From a virus, in IMG/VR virus record IMGVR_UViG_3300042292_000279, positions 1-23,618 of that record: a stretch of DNA of 23,618 nt. One strand, written 5' to 3'. The first letter of the stretch is position 1, and every line of letters starts with the position of its first letter. The notes beneath the pieces were generated by a model. That model was not told where the DNA came from. It was given only the letters and a program-made list of their open reading frames with translations, and did no database searches. Position numbers and translations under genes: made by a program. This document shows positions 1 through 7,391 of the stretch, in pieces.

Positions 1-113
1 TGTGTTAAATGACGTAAAAACGTACCATTAGCTCTACAGTATGTTTCACCATTCAAAGGAGATACAACATATTTTTGTGATAACATTTCACTAGTTTCTT
101 TGTAACATTTCAT
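1..113 (-). CDS. 5' end of an ORF overlapping the end of terL-N; possible homing endonuclease (partial)
   Basis: In the +1 frame relative to terL, an open frame runs from ATG at 113 (or, more likely, ATG at 86) to the window edge without a stop. It covers 28 to 37 codons. From the second ATG the protein begins MLSQKYVVSPLNGETY and continues CRANGTFLRHLT. I see no strong ribosome binding site; there is only a purine-rich AAAGAA stretch before the ATG at 86. It starts inside the last codons of the split terminase, which suggests translational coupling. Free-standing homing endonuclease genes are known to sit between the halves of phage genes broken by split inteins. The segment C..NG.F.RHL loosely recalls the zinc-finger-like N-terminal part of such enzymes. 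That reading is an inference from position and about 30 residues. The alternative is that this is the continuation of a contiguous intein after a frameshift. Confidence 0.4.
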   Translation of the reverse strand, partial: MKCYKETSEMLSQKYVVSPLNGETYCRANGTFLRHLT

Positions 114-189
114 ATAAATCTTTAATATGTATTTTTACAATTTCGTTATCGTTAATTAGAACTTCAACTAGACTATCACCACGCAAACA
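91..189 (-). other. Short N-terminal split-intein fragment (32 residues)
   Basis: Residues 261-292 of the terminase fragment begin with Cys1 followed by LRGDSLVEV. This fits the intein block A pattern (Cys-x-x-Gly-Asp-[ST]-x-Val) that carries the N-S acyl shift nucleophile. The piece continues to IKDLYEML and ends at TAG (91-93). Usual split inteins divide after roughly 90-120 residues. The AceL-TerL intein, as I remember it, has a 25-residue N part that likewise ends in an EDLYKRL-type helix and likewise sits in a phage TerL. The match in host gene, length and ending is what supports the call. The C-intein is not in this window. Confidence 0.8.
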
Positions 190-969
190 TTCATATTCTT
201 GTTCCCATTTTTGAACACCAATCTTACCAATCTCTTGCTGTTTAAACTCTTCATCGCGTCCTGGTACAGTATCCCATTGTACAAAGAATGGAACAAACCC
301 GTTATTCTCTTGTTCAGCGCCTCTCCATAGTTCAGCAAATTTATTATCATCGCCGTTCGGTGTGCTAGCAATGATACAACTACCACCGGTTGATAATGTA
401 GGTGAGATTGAGGTCCAAAATTCTTCTGCAATTGACGGTTCAACAAACGCAAATTCGTCTGCAAAAAGTAACGATACGGACATACCCCGTCCACTTTGTT
501 CTGTGGTCGATTCTGATACAATACGGTTTTTATTAGCAAACTCAATTTCTAATTTATTCCAGTTATTAGGATTGATTGCAGGTTTGATCCAATTAGGTAA
601 ATTTTCATACATAAAGACGATACGTTTTACCATATCTTTAGCACTTTTAGCTTTATTAGATATAATTAAGATTTCTTTATGTTTTTGAAAGCATGCGTAC
701 CATAATAAAAAACCACATGATGTTTGTGATTTACCTACCTGTCTACTAGCACATACAATAGTATTGCGGTTCTCATGAAACGATTTAACTAAATCACACT
801 GAAAATCATATAATGTAAAACCAACCATCCCTTTTGTAGGGTGGGTAATTTTACAATACGTTTCAATAAAATATACCGGGTCTTGTATACATTTTAACAA
901 CTCTAATGCTTGTTCAGGGGTATACTCTTCAGGTGGACCGGGCATTTTTAATCTGGTATTTTTAGCCAT
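91..969 (-). CDS. terL: Terminase large subunit, N-terminal (ATPase) half fused to a split-intein N fragment
   Basis: This is the packaging motor ATPase (T4 gp17 type), which pumps DNA into the prohead in complex with the portal. The translated 292 residues contain the Walker A loop CASRQVGKS (residues 73-81), the Walker B region LLFADEF (167-173) with catalytic Glu172, and the coupling motif ASTPNG (201-206). At QEYE/C (260/261), where the linker to the nuclease domain should follow, the protein changes to CLRGDSLVEV and stops after 32 more residues. The RNase H-like nuclease domain is absent. Residues 261-292 look like an intein N-terminal segment, so this polypeptide is probably one partner in protein trans-splicing, with the nuclease half encoded outside the window. 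The start ATG at 969 has AAGGA ten bases upstream and overlaps the end of terS by 8 bases. T4 gp17 is about 610 residues. The terminase identity is very secure; the split reading is likely. Confidence 0.92.
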   Translation of the reverse strand: MAKNTRLKMPGPPEEYTPEQALELLKCIQDPVYFIETYCKITHPTKGMVGFTLYDFQCDLVKSFHENRNTIVCASRQVGKSQTSCGFLLWYACFQKHKEILIISNKAKSAKDMVKRIVFMYENLPNWIKPAINPNNWNKLEIEFANKNRIVSESTTEQSGRGMSVSLLFADEFAFVEPSIAEEFWTSISPTLSTGGSCIIASTPNGDDNKFAELWRGAEQENNGFVPFFVQWDTVPGRDEEFKQQEIGKIGVQKWEQEYECLRGDSLVEVLINDNEIVKIHIKDLYEMLQRN

Positions 970-1387
970 CTAAAGTTTTTCCTTGTAACATACTAATAAG
1001 ATCTTCACGATCCATAATTAAATTATTATTGGTAACATTAGTAGGAGAAACATTTTTTGTAGTAAGCTTATCTTTTTTATGTTTAAGTTCAGCTTTTTCT
1101 TTGACAGCATCTAATGCAGTTGACAGGAATTTAGCAGCAGCTTCTAAATTCTTACCGTGGTAACCTGGATCAGTACCTCTTTGCGCTGACATTACCTGAT
1201 CAGTAAAAGCTGCAAAAGCTGCTGAATATATTGTTTGGTATTGTGCTTCTATTTCCTGTTCTTTTTCATCGTACGATTCATAATTAACCATGCCGTTATC
1301 ATCAAATACCGGTCTATTAACTAATGTTGTACCAGGTTCAATATCAAACATTCCTTCAAACGGATGTTCTATAAATTCCTTTGTCAT
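962..1387 (-). CDS. terS: Terminase small subunit (T4 gp16-like)
   Basis: It recognises phage DNA and stimulates the large terminase. The 141-residue product lies directly upstream of terL and overlaps it by 8 bases, the classic gp16-gp17 pairing. It has an acidic N-terminal part, a central helical segment (about residues 65-110, with Lys/Glu/Ala-rich stretches suited to a coiled coil or oligomerisation helix), and a short C-terminal segment (MDREDLISML). That segment resembles the terminal peptide of T4 gp16, which has a similar length (164). I chose the ATG at 1387 rather than the one at 1393: AGAGGA at 1395-1400 is 7 bases from the former but only 1 from the latter. A late-type promoter lies 31 bases upstream. 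The assignment rests on position, size and pattern rather than strong residue identity. Confidence 0.75.
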   Translation of the reverse strand: MTKEFIEHPFEGMFDIEPGTTLVNRPVFDDNGMVNYESYDEKEQEIEAQYQTIYSAAFAAFTDQVMSAQRGTDPGYHGKNLEAAAKFLSTALDAVKEKAELKHKKDKLTTKNVSPTNVTNNNLIMDREDLISMLQGKTLDG

Positions 1388-1397
1388 TAACATATCC

Positions 1398-1414
1398 TCT
1401 TGTAATATACAAGA
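1398..1414 (-). promoter_or_regulatory. Hairpin in the terS leader abutting the ribosome binding site
   Basis: TCTTGTA-ATA-TACAAGA is a perfect 7-bp inverted repeat with a 3-base loop. On the minus-strand mRNA it sits at the expected 5' end of the transcript from the promoter at 1418-1425. Its 3' arm overlaps the AGAGGA ribosome binding site by about 3 bases. It could affect transcript stability or terS/terL initiation. The repeat is directly visible; its role is inferred. Confidence 0.5.
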
Positions 1415-1417
1415 AAA

Positions 1418-1425
1418 TATTTATA
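1418..1425 (-). promoter_or_regulatory. Late promoter of terS-terL
   Basis: The minus strand reads TATAAATA, an exact match to the T4 late promoter octamer that gp55-type sigma recognises. It lies 31 bases upstream of the terS ATG in a 131-bp intergenic spacer (1394-1524). The rest of that spacer is AT-rich and holds no ORF and no convincing GC-rich terminator. Confidence 0.72.
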
Positions 1426-1524
1426 ACTAATAATTCAAAGTAATATTATTAATAATAGAATAAAACCATAATAAACAGTTTAACTCTATTCTATAATATC
1501 AAAAAGGGCGGATATATAAGGGGG

Positions 1525-1998
1525 TTACTTAGTTTTATTGAGTTTACGTTTTGTAGGTTTTTTATCTCCCCACAAAGTTTTTTCTGTAACGATACGAAAG
1601 GTTATACCGTACTGTGTGCAGAACTGCTGACAAGCATTCCATTTAGCTACATTAACAGCAAACTGAACATCTTCATACAGTTTATTTTTAGCAGATTTAG
1701 CTCTTGAGAATTTTGTTTGTTTTTCAGGTTTTACTTCAATAATTTCTTTTTGTATAAACCCATCTTTAGTAGTATATTCGATATAATAATCAGGGTAATA
1801 TCGATGCATTCTACCGTCAGTTGGTTTAATATAAGGTATAGCTATACCCTCTGACGACCATTTTAAAATATTAACATTATTATCAAAGAAGCTATGAACT
1901 GATAGTTCCCAAGATGACATATATCTTATTTTATTAACATCACCGATATATTTTTCTGGAAAATTAGGTTTATATAAACCTTGTGTGAATCTAGCCAT
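1525..1998 (-). CDS. Head completion protein (T4 gp4/gp50-like)
   Basis: In T4, gp4 (genes 50/65) finishes the filled head before the tail joins. The 157-residue product follows the same order of motifs as I remember for T4 gp4 (150 residues). These are an N-terminal Y-x-G-D/K-I-x-Y-x-S-x-W-E segment (about residues 17-31), then I-x-x-W-S-S-E-x-x-x-I-P-Y (44-56), a YYPDYYIEY strand (67-75), EIIEVKP (86-91), and a C-terminal KW.A.Q....GI.FRI.TE segment (119-139). The D-(x)n-E-V-K pattern recalls restriction-endonuclease-fold proteins such as TnsA. The start ATG lies one base after the TGA of the upstream gene, so it is probably translationally coupled. The tail is very basic (KPTKRKLNKTK). It is likely the last gene of the tube operon, as no promoter is seen in front of it. 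Confidence 0.82.
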   Translation of the reverse strand: MARFTQGLYKPNFPEKYIGDVNKIRYMSSWELSVHSFFDNNVNILKWSSEGIAIPYIKPTDGRMHRYYPDYYIEYTTKDGFIQKEIIEVKPEKQTKFSRAKSAKNKLYEDVQFAVNVAKWNACQQFCTQYGITFRIVTEKTLWGDKKPTKRKLNKTK

Positions 1999-1999
1999 A

Positions 2000-3508
2000 T
2001 CATGAATCGAATTTAGGTGTTAGTGATAACGCTACTTGATCAACGTTAAGACCAGGTATAGTAGGGTTAGTAGCTAATGGTTTTGCTAATTCTTCTGCTA
2101 AAGGTAAAGTAACAGGTTCATTTTTAATGATATTCAGATTATTAATATCTTTACCAAACGTAAACGGTTGTGAAGAAATAGTGTTTAATTGGTCAGTAGA
2201 TAATGTATCTTCACCAACTTGTCCATCTTGTACATCTTGTGCTACATTAACATCGAAATTACTAGCGGGGTCTTGTACTGTTGGGTCTTTTTCATTTACA
2301 GATAGCAAATTAGTATATTTTTTATCCCACCCTGCCCCAGCTGATGTTAGAACTTGTGTATTAGATGCAGCAAGTTCCGATAAACCTAAGGTATTAGTAG
2401 GTATTTTAGGTTCAACACCGGTATCCAAATACCAATTATCATACACTAGATTAACTGTAATAATGCTCCCACCACCGTCTTCCATGTTCCACTGACTCAT
2501 ATCAATACTTGTTATTTTTGGATTGTTGAATGTATAAACATCCATCGTTCGATTACCATTAAAAATATCAAATATTTTTATTGATTGAATAATATTAGTA
2601 TTGCTTGTAGTAGTATGTAGCCCGTACGAACTATTTGCATTATCAAAGTTCATACCATTTTCTTCAAAACCCATTGCCTGTTCTTGATTAAAGATAGGGC
2701 AAACACGACGCAAATAAGAAACAATAAAATTCATTGATTCGTTTTTTATATCGTTATGTAATTCAAAGGATACTTGTTCAAATTTAGACCGTTTTGGTAC
2801 TTGTGAAAAGAAGTTATAAAAATTAACTTCTTCATACTCAATTGATGTTTTTGGTTTATCAAACTGTTTAATCAAAAAAGTACAAGTATTAGGTACATCT
2901 TGCTGATATTCACCATACATTGTCATTTGAGCAATGTACGTATATCTTATTTTTGGTTGATATGGAATAAGGTCATAAGCATAATAATTAGGACTAGTTA
3001 AAGTGCTAATATTACCTGGGTTTCCACCATTTACCTGAGTGTTACCTGAATTAGCACCTTGTTGCGCTAAAGCTTCAGCTGTCGTTGTTGGAGTATATGT
3101 ACTAGATAAAGCGTCAGTGACGACTGTATTAGAGGGACCTAATATCTGACTAGCTGCTTCGTCATAAAGTGTGTTAAACGCATTCGCAATATCGCCGTAG
3201 GGTGAGGTATTACCACCTGTTGATAAATTACTATCGTACGATTTAAAATCACTAACGTTAACATCACGCAACGTACCGTTAGATATATTATTAACAATGA
3301 TTGATGCAGCAGTTAACGATCTATCATTAACATCAATGCCGAGATTAGACAATAAAGATTGTCCATCTGTCGCTAATGTATTGTTTGTAATTGGGTTAGT
3401 GGCGGATACTAACGGGTAGGTACCCCCGATAGTATCAGACACAATACTGTTAATACGGTCAGAGACCGCATTACCATCCGCGACATTCAGTGCGTTAAAA
3501 GTACTCAT
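2000..3508 (-). CDS. Tail-tube-fold structural protein, candidate baseplate-tube or tube-terminator protein
   Basis: The product has 502 residues in three parts. Residues 1-175 are rich in Ser, Thr, Asn and Gly and look extended or weakly folded. Residues about 185-363 alternate beta strands in a pattern like tail-tube proteins, with PKIRYTYIAQMTMYGEY at the start and ITSIDMSQW then IITVNLVYDNWY at the end, matching the closing strands of tube monomers. Residues 365-502 are again low-complexity. It sits 9 bases after the tail tube gene and 1 base before gp4-like. T4 encodes several tube-fold proteins (gp19, gp3, gp48, gp54); I cannot say which one this replaces. The spacer upstream lacks a clear Shine-Dalgarno, so translation probably depends on the tube gene. 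The tube-fold assignment is pattern-based. Confidence 0.6.
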   Translation of the reverse strand: MSTFNALNVADGNAVSDRINSIVSDTIGGTYPLVSATNPITNNTLATDGQSLLSNLGIDVNDRSLTAASIIVNNISNGTLRDVNVSDFKSYDSNLSTGGNTSPYGDIANAFNTLYDEAASQILGPSNTVVTDALSSTYTPTTTAEALAQQGANSGNTQVNGGNPGNISTLTSPNYYAYDLIPYQPKIRYTYIAQMTMYGEYQQDVPNTCTFLIKQFDKPKTSIEYEEVNFYNFFSQVPKRSKFEQVSFELHNDIKNESMNFIVSYLRRVCPIFNQEQAMGFEENGMNFDNANSSYGLHTTTSNTNIIQSIKIFDIFNGNRTMDVYTFNNPKITSIDMSQWNMEDGGGSIITVNLVYDNWYLDTGVEPKIPTNTLGLSELAASNTQVLTSAGAGWDKKYTNLLSVNEKDPTVQDPASNFDVNVAQDVQDGQVGEDTLSTDQLNTISSQPFTFGKDINNLNIIKNEPVTLPLAEELAKPLATNPTIPGLNVDQVALSLTPKFDS

Positions 3509-3517
3509 ATTGTACTA

Positions 3518-4162
3518 CTAAAAACCACCAAGAGCAGTACCGTAATTGGTATTTTCAATAATTTGATAAGCATGATCATATCTCATTGAGATATCAATCG
3601 TAACTTGATCACCAGCACCATAATCAACATCACCGTAGTTAACTGATTTAAACCAGCAACCTTGTAAAACCCAAGTTTCGAGAATTTGGTCACCACCATC
3701 AAGCATTGCTAATTCGCAAGCAAACTTATATTCTTGAGCTGTAGCAGCTGGTTGCAAGAAATTAGGATTACTTTGAATAGCTCCACCAATTGTACCGTTC
3801 ATACCACCGATTAACAATTGTTGTTTTTCAAGTTGGTTTTGAATTTGTAATGTAGCGCGACTGTTAACGTCGTCTTCTAATGTGATGCTAATTGGATCCC
3901 AAGAATGCTTAGCAGCAACATAAGTAATTGAGTTGTAGCGTTGAATGGTATTATCTTCCCAAGATAAATTAGGACGAGCCATTTTTACAACTTGCATTGT
4001 TACAGCGTTAGCAATGCCAACACTGGTGATTCCAGCAGCTGGGTTAGGTAAGATACGATTACCACCTAAACCGGTAAATGTAGCTTTCCATCTATTTTTA
4101 TGTTTTGGGTGATAAATGCCTTGGTTAGCAATATCAATACCCATATCATGTATAGTAGCCAT
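3518..4162 (-). CDS. Tail tube protein (gp19-like)
   Basis: It forms the inner tube through which DNA passes, polymerising as hexameric rings inside the sheath. The 214-residue product is close in size to T4 gp19 (163) with extra loops. It shows the expected tube pattern: NRWKATFTGLGG near the N-terminus (23-34), a central W-D-P-I-S-I-T-L-E-D-D strand pair (88-98), then MLDGGDQILETWVLQGCW (153-170) and the final VTIDISMRYDHAYQ (186-199), which is the conserved closing beta strand. AGGAG lies upstream of the ATG but 12 bases away, longer than usual. It is divergent from the sheath gene, with a shared promoter region at 4200-4223. In T4 genes 18 and 19 are co-linear, so the local order differs. 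Confidence 0.85.
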   Translation of the reverse strand: MATIHDMGIDIANQGIYHPKHKNRWKATFTGLGGNRILPNPAAGITSVGIANAVTMQVVKMARPNLSWEDNTIQRYNSITYVAAKHSWDPISITLEDDVNSRATLQIQNQLEKQQLLIGGMNGTIGGAIQSNPNFLQPAATAQEYKFACELAMLDGGDQILETWVLQGCWFKSVNYGDVDYGAGDQVTIDISMRYDHAYQIIENTNYGTALGGF

Positions 4163-4199
4163 TTTAGTAAGTTACTCCTAAATTGTATTCGATATCAGG

Positions 4200-4207
4200 T
4201 ATTTATG
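4200..4207 (-). promoter_or_regulatory. Late promoter of the tail tube operon
   Basis: The minus strand reads CATAAATA, one base from the T4 late octamer. It lies 38 bases before the tail tube ATG at 4162 and probably drives tube, tube-fold protein and gp4-like. Confidence 0.65.
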
Positions 4208-4215
4208 GTTATTTG

Positions 4216-4223
4216 CATAAATA
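4216..4223 (+). promoter_or_regulatory. Late promoter of the sheath gene
   Basis: The plus strand reads CATAAATA, 41 bases before the sheath ATG at 4265. It is the mirror image of the tube promoter. Confidence 0.65.
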
Positions 4224-4264
4224 CAATATCTCACAGAATTGACGTCGAATTAGGAGTTTATAAT

Positions 4265-7200
4265 ATGGCATTACTTAGCCCAGGCGTACAAGTCACAGTA
4301 ACTGACAAATCGATATATTTGCCAGCCGCTGAGACTACCGTACCATTATTTTTCATTGCTACCAAATACGGAAAACTGCTTCCCAATTCAAATGCAGTCG
4401 CACAAGGTACAATTGAAGCTGGTGTACCAAGATTGATTACATCGTTACGTGAAAGTATCGATGCATATGGCATTCCAGTTTTTTATCGTGACGTATATGA
4501 CCAACCACAACATGGTGATAGTCGTAACGAATACGGGTTGTTAGCTTTAAACCAATTTTTAAAATTAGGTAACCGCGCTTATGTTATTCGTGCGGATATT
4601 GACTTAGACGACAACATCGAAAGTTTACAAGACAAGTGGTCATTAGCAACAGATCGTGTTGTTAACTCTGCAGCTGCAATGTTTAGCGCTTATTTAGCTA
4701 GTGTTGATGATGTTATCCCAGATTCTGTAACAACATTAGGTGGTTTTGTTGAACCTCCAACTATACCAGCTGGTTCATCAAATGCTGCTATTCTTGCGCT
4801 TACAGATGCGTATTATGAAAAAGTAAACCGTGCTCATGGCGAAAATGCTAAATTAGCAGAAATTGTTAAATCAGCGACATCGCAACTTATTAAAGAAACC
4901 AGTACATTTGGAAACAAATTTCCAAATTCAAAAATGTACAACATTTCTGATATATTGGCAGGTAATTTTGTTGATGTTGAATCAAGTTTGATTGAATATG
5001 ATGTAACAGGTAAAAGCCACGAAGTATACGTTTATGAACCATATGTAGAAACAATTGACTCGGTTGTAGCGGGGAAAGATTCATATTATAATTTGTTAGT
5101 TTCAAGTGGCGCAAGAAAAGTATTAGCAACTGCACCAACCGCTGCTTCACTATATAACCCATTAGCGCAAGAACCCGATTTAAGTCAACTTTTTGTTGGT
5201 ATTGCGGGAAAAATTCAACGTGCATTAGTTGATCAAAACTCTTTGATTGGTGGTTCAGTTGTTAAGTATGATGCATCTACATTATCATCTAAATTTACAA
5301 CATTACCGACAGACATCACATTCCGAACAACTGGTTCAGATAATTTCGTTATTTCTGGTAACATTACAGGAATCACACCACAAATTGATGCAACTACAAA
5401 AGCGGTTATTTCGTATAAATGTCGTACTGATTTTACAATAACTGGTAATGTACTTAAAACTGTAGCTGGTACAACACCAACTATCTATAGAGGTACAATA
5501 TTAGGTACAGCAAGCGGTTATATTAACTATACACCAGCTAGTGGTACAGGTTTAACTGCTGTTGCTAGCACCGCTAGATTAATGCAAGATATTATCTTTA
5601 ATTTAACACTATCTGTTCAAGGTGCAACATCTACCTTAACATATATGTTAGATGCAGCAACATCGTTCGAACATATTGCTGTACCAATTATAGCTAATAC
5701 AATGACGTATACGATTGATCCTGCAGCGTTGACGCAGTTTACATTTGTGCCAGTATTAGCTACAGGTGTAGCACTAGATAATACCACTACAAAAAAATGT
5801 ATCATTACAGGTAGAATACAAAAAGCTATTCCATTCCTAGATACAAATAGCAATACAAAGTACAATTTGCATACAAAATTTGATTTAGATGGAACAGTAA
5901 CACAAACAGTTGGTGCAACAGTAACGACTGGTACATTAAAAAGTTCATCTTCTTGCTACGCAATCGTTCAGTACGATCCAACAACTGGAACATGTATATT
6001 AGATCCATCGACAGTAATTGAGTTTGATGCGTTATTAACAATAGGTGCTACACCAAGTACAGTACAAAAAATTACCGTTACCGCTACTGTTGGCAGTCCT
6101 GTTACGTTCTTGCATACAGCTAACGCAGCTGAAACGGTAGTATTAGGACTACCAAAAGTAACAATTAACACAGCTAATAAAGCATCAATTACTGCGACAT
6201 TAACAAACCCATTGGGCGGCATTGACGTTAATACATTCAAAGCGATCGTTCGCGAAGGTTGTGATGAATACTTAAAAACTTACAGTTGGTACAACAGTAC
6301 ACACCCAAAAGGTAAAGTAACAACATCTTCAAATGTGGATGCGGTACGTAGACAAGCGATTGTATTAAAATTAAGTCAAATTATTAAAGCGAACACCACT
6401 ATCAATTACGATATAACTGGTGAATTTGATGATGTTAGTGATATTACTTCTGAAGCGTATGAATTTAACGTGATTTTAACACCTGGGTTCCCAGAACTAG
6501 CTGATGAAATGTTAGAGTTAGCAGATCGTGTTAAACAAGAAGCATTTGTTATCGCTGATACACCATATTGGTTGTCACCTCGCGAAGTAATTCAATGGGG
6601 ACGTTCAGTAGATCAAAGTACTGTTGTTTCAGCATCTGCTAATATCAGATCTGATAACGGTGGTAAAATTGCTTATTACTACCCACATGGGTTAGTATCA
6701 AATCTTGATGGTTATGATGTATTCGGTGCAGCGTCTGGTCTTGCATTAGCAGCATTTGCGTATACCGATAAAAACGGTAACATTTGGGATGCACCTGCTG
6801 GTCCTAATAGAGGTGTTGTATCGAGTTACGTTGGTGTTACCCGCGTTGGTTACGTTGATCAAGCAAGTTTAGGTACATCATTAGCGCAATTCCATATGGT
6901 AAGATTGAATGATGGTATGCGTGATAGTTTATACAACTTGTGTAATATTAACCCAATTCAAGATTCAATACAAAATGGTATTGCTGTCTGGGGTCAAAAA
7001 ACACGTGTAAGTGTTAACTTTAACTCAGCTTTAGATCGTATTAACGTGTCACGTATGGTAATGCATACACGTCGTATGATCAGAAAAATGTTAGTACAAT
7101 ATTTGATGCAACCAAACGTTGCTAGTACACGTAAAAATGTAACATCATTAGTGACCGGTTTCTTAAACAATATTCGTGTCAATAATGGGTTATATGATTT

Positions 7201-7351
7201 TGCGGTATTATGTGATGAAAGCAACAATACATCAGATCGTATTGATCGCAATGAATTGTATGTCGAAATTGCGTTGAAACCAGTAAAAACAATTGAATTT
7301 ATCTATGTACCAATGTCTTTGGTAAAAACAGGTGATACAATTACCGGTTAA
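4265..7351 (+). CDS. Contractile tail sheath protein (gp18-like), with a large internal insertion
   Basis: It builds the contractile sheath around the tail tube. The product has 1028 residues, against 659 for T4 gp18. The N-terminus MALLSPGVQV is the typical sheath start. The C-terminal block (about 764-1028) carries conserved sheath features: PREVIQWGR, the polymerisation region ending in GLYDFAVLCD, and the final beta strand TIEFIYVPMS. Residues roughly 340-650 form an extra stretch rich in Thr, Val, Ile and Ala with beta character, as expected for surface-exposed added domains. The start was set at 4265 because AGGAG (4252-4256) lies 8 bases upstream and the protein start matches the family. 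The frame stays open farther upstream only inside the opposing tube gene. It is transcribed from the promoter at 4216. Confidence 0.92.
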   Translation: MALLSPGVQVTVTDKSIYLPAAETTVPLFFIATKYGKLLPNSNAVAQGTIEAGVPRLITSLRESIDAYGIPVFYRDVYDQPQHGDSRNEYGLLALNQFLKLGNRAYVIRADIDLDDNIESLQDKWSLATDRVVNSAAAMFSAYLASVDDVIPDSVTTLGGFVEPPTIPAGSSNAAILALTDAYYEKVNRAHGENAKLAEIVKSATSQLIKETSTFGNKFPNSKMYNISDILAGNFVDVESSLIEYDVTGKSHEVYVYEPYVETIDSVVAGKDSYYNLLVSSGARKVLATAPTAASLYNPLAQEPDLSQLFVGIAGKIQRALVDQNSLIGGSVVKYDASTLSSKFTTLPTDITFRTTGSDNFVISGNITGITPQIDATTKAVISYKCRTDFTITGNVLKTVAGTTPTIYRGTILGTASGYINYTPASGTGLTAVASTARLMQDIIFNLTLSVQGATSTLTYMLDAATSFEHIAVPIIANTMTYTIDPAALTQFTFVPVLATGVALDNTTTKKCIITGRIQKAIPFLDTNSNTKYNLHTKFDLDGTVTQTVGATVTTGTLKSSSSCYAIVQYDPTTGTCILDPSTVIEFDALLTIGATPSTVQKITVTATVGSPVTFLHTANAAETVVLGLPKVTINTANKASITATLTNPLGGIDVNTFKAIVREGCDEYLKTYSWYNSTHPKGKVTTSSNVDAVRRQAIVLKLSQIIKANTTINYDITGEFDDVSDITSEAYEFNVILTPGFPELADEMLELADRVKQEAFVIADTPYWLSPREVIQWGRSVDQSTVVSASANIRSDNGGKIAYYYPHGLVSNLDGYDVFGAASGLALAAFAYTDKNGNIWDAPAGPNRGVVSSYVGVTRVGYVDQASLGTSLAQFHMVRLNDGMRDSLYNLCNINPIQDSIQNGIAVWGQKTRVSVNFNSALDRINVSRMVMHTRRMIRKMLVQYLMQPNVASTRKNVTSLVTGFLNNIRVNNGLYDFAVLCDESNNTSDRIDRNELYVEIALKPVKTIEFIYVPMSLVKTGDTITG

Positions 7352-7359
7352 TTAACCAA

Positions 7360-7389
7360 GTAGGGAAGAGCTTAACCGCTCTTTCCTAC
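7360..7389 (+). terminator. Long hairpin after the sheath gene
   Basis: GTAGGGAAGAGC (7360-7371), loop TTAACC, then GCTCTTTCCTAC (7378-7389) form a 12-pair stem with one G-T pair, starting 9 bases after the sheath stop. The following bases (CGTTTGATC) lack a U tract, so it may be a weak terminator or an mRNA-stabilising 3' end. Confidence 0.6.
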
Positions 7390-7391
7390 CG

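Larger units (their letters stand above)
4199..4224. repeat. Inverted repeat holding two divergent late promoters
   Basis: GTATTTATG (4199-4207) and CATAAATAC (4216-4224) are perfect 9-bp inverted arms separated by 8 bases. Each arm contains a CATAAATA octamer pointing outward. Confidence 0.7.

Noticed and set aside
91-113. Simple frameshift error in a contiguous intein
   Set aside because: Not excluded, but the N fragment ends in a DLYEML segment and has a length close to those of known TerL split inteins. The +1 frame also has its own start codons. The split reading is therefore favoured.
4100-4264. Upstream in-frame extension of the sheath gene to an ATG at 4100
   Set aside because: It overlaps the start of the opposing tail tube gene and the promoter pair. 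The family start (MALLSPGVQV) with AGGAG lies at 4265.
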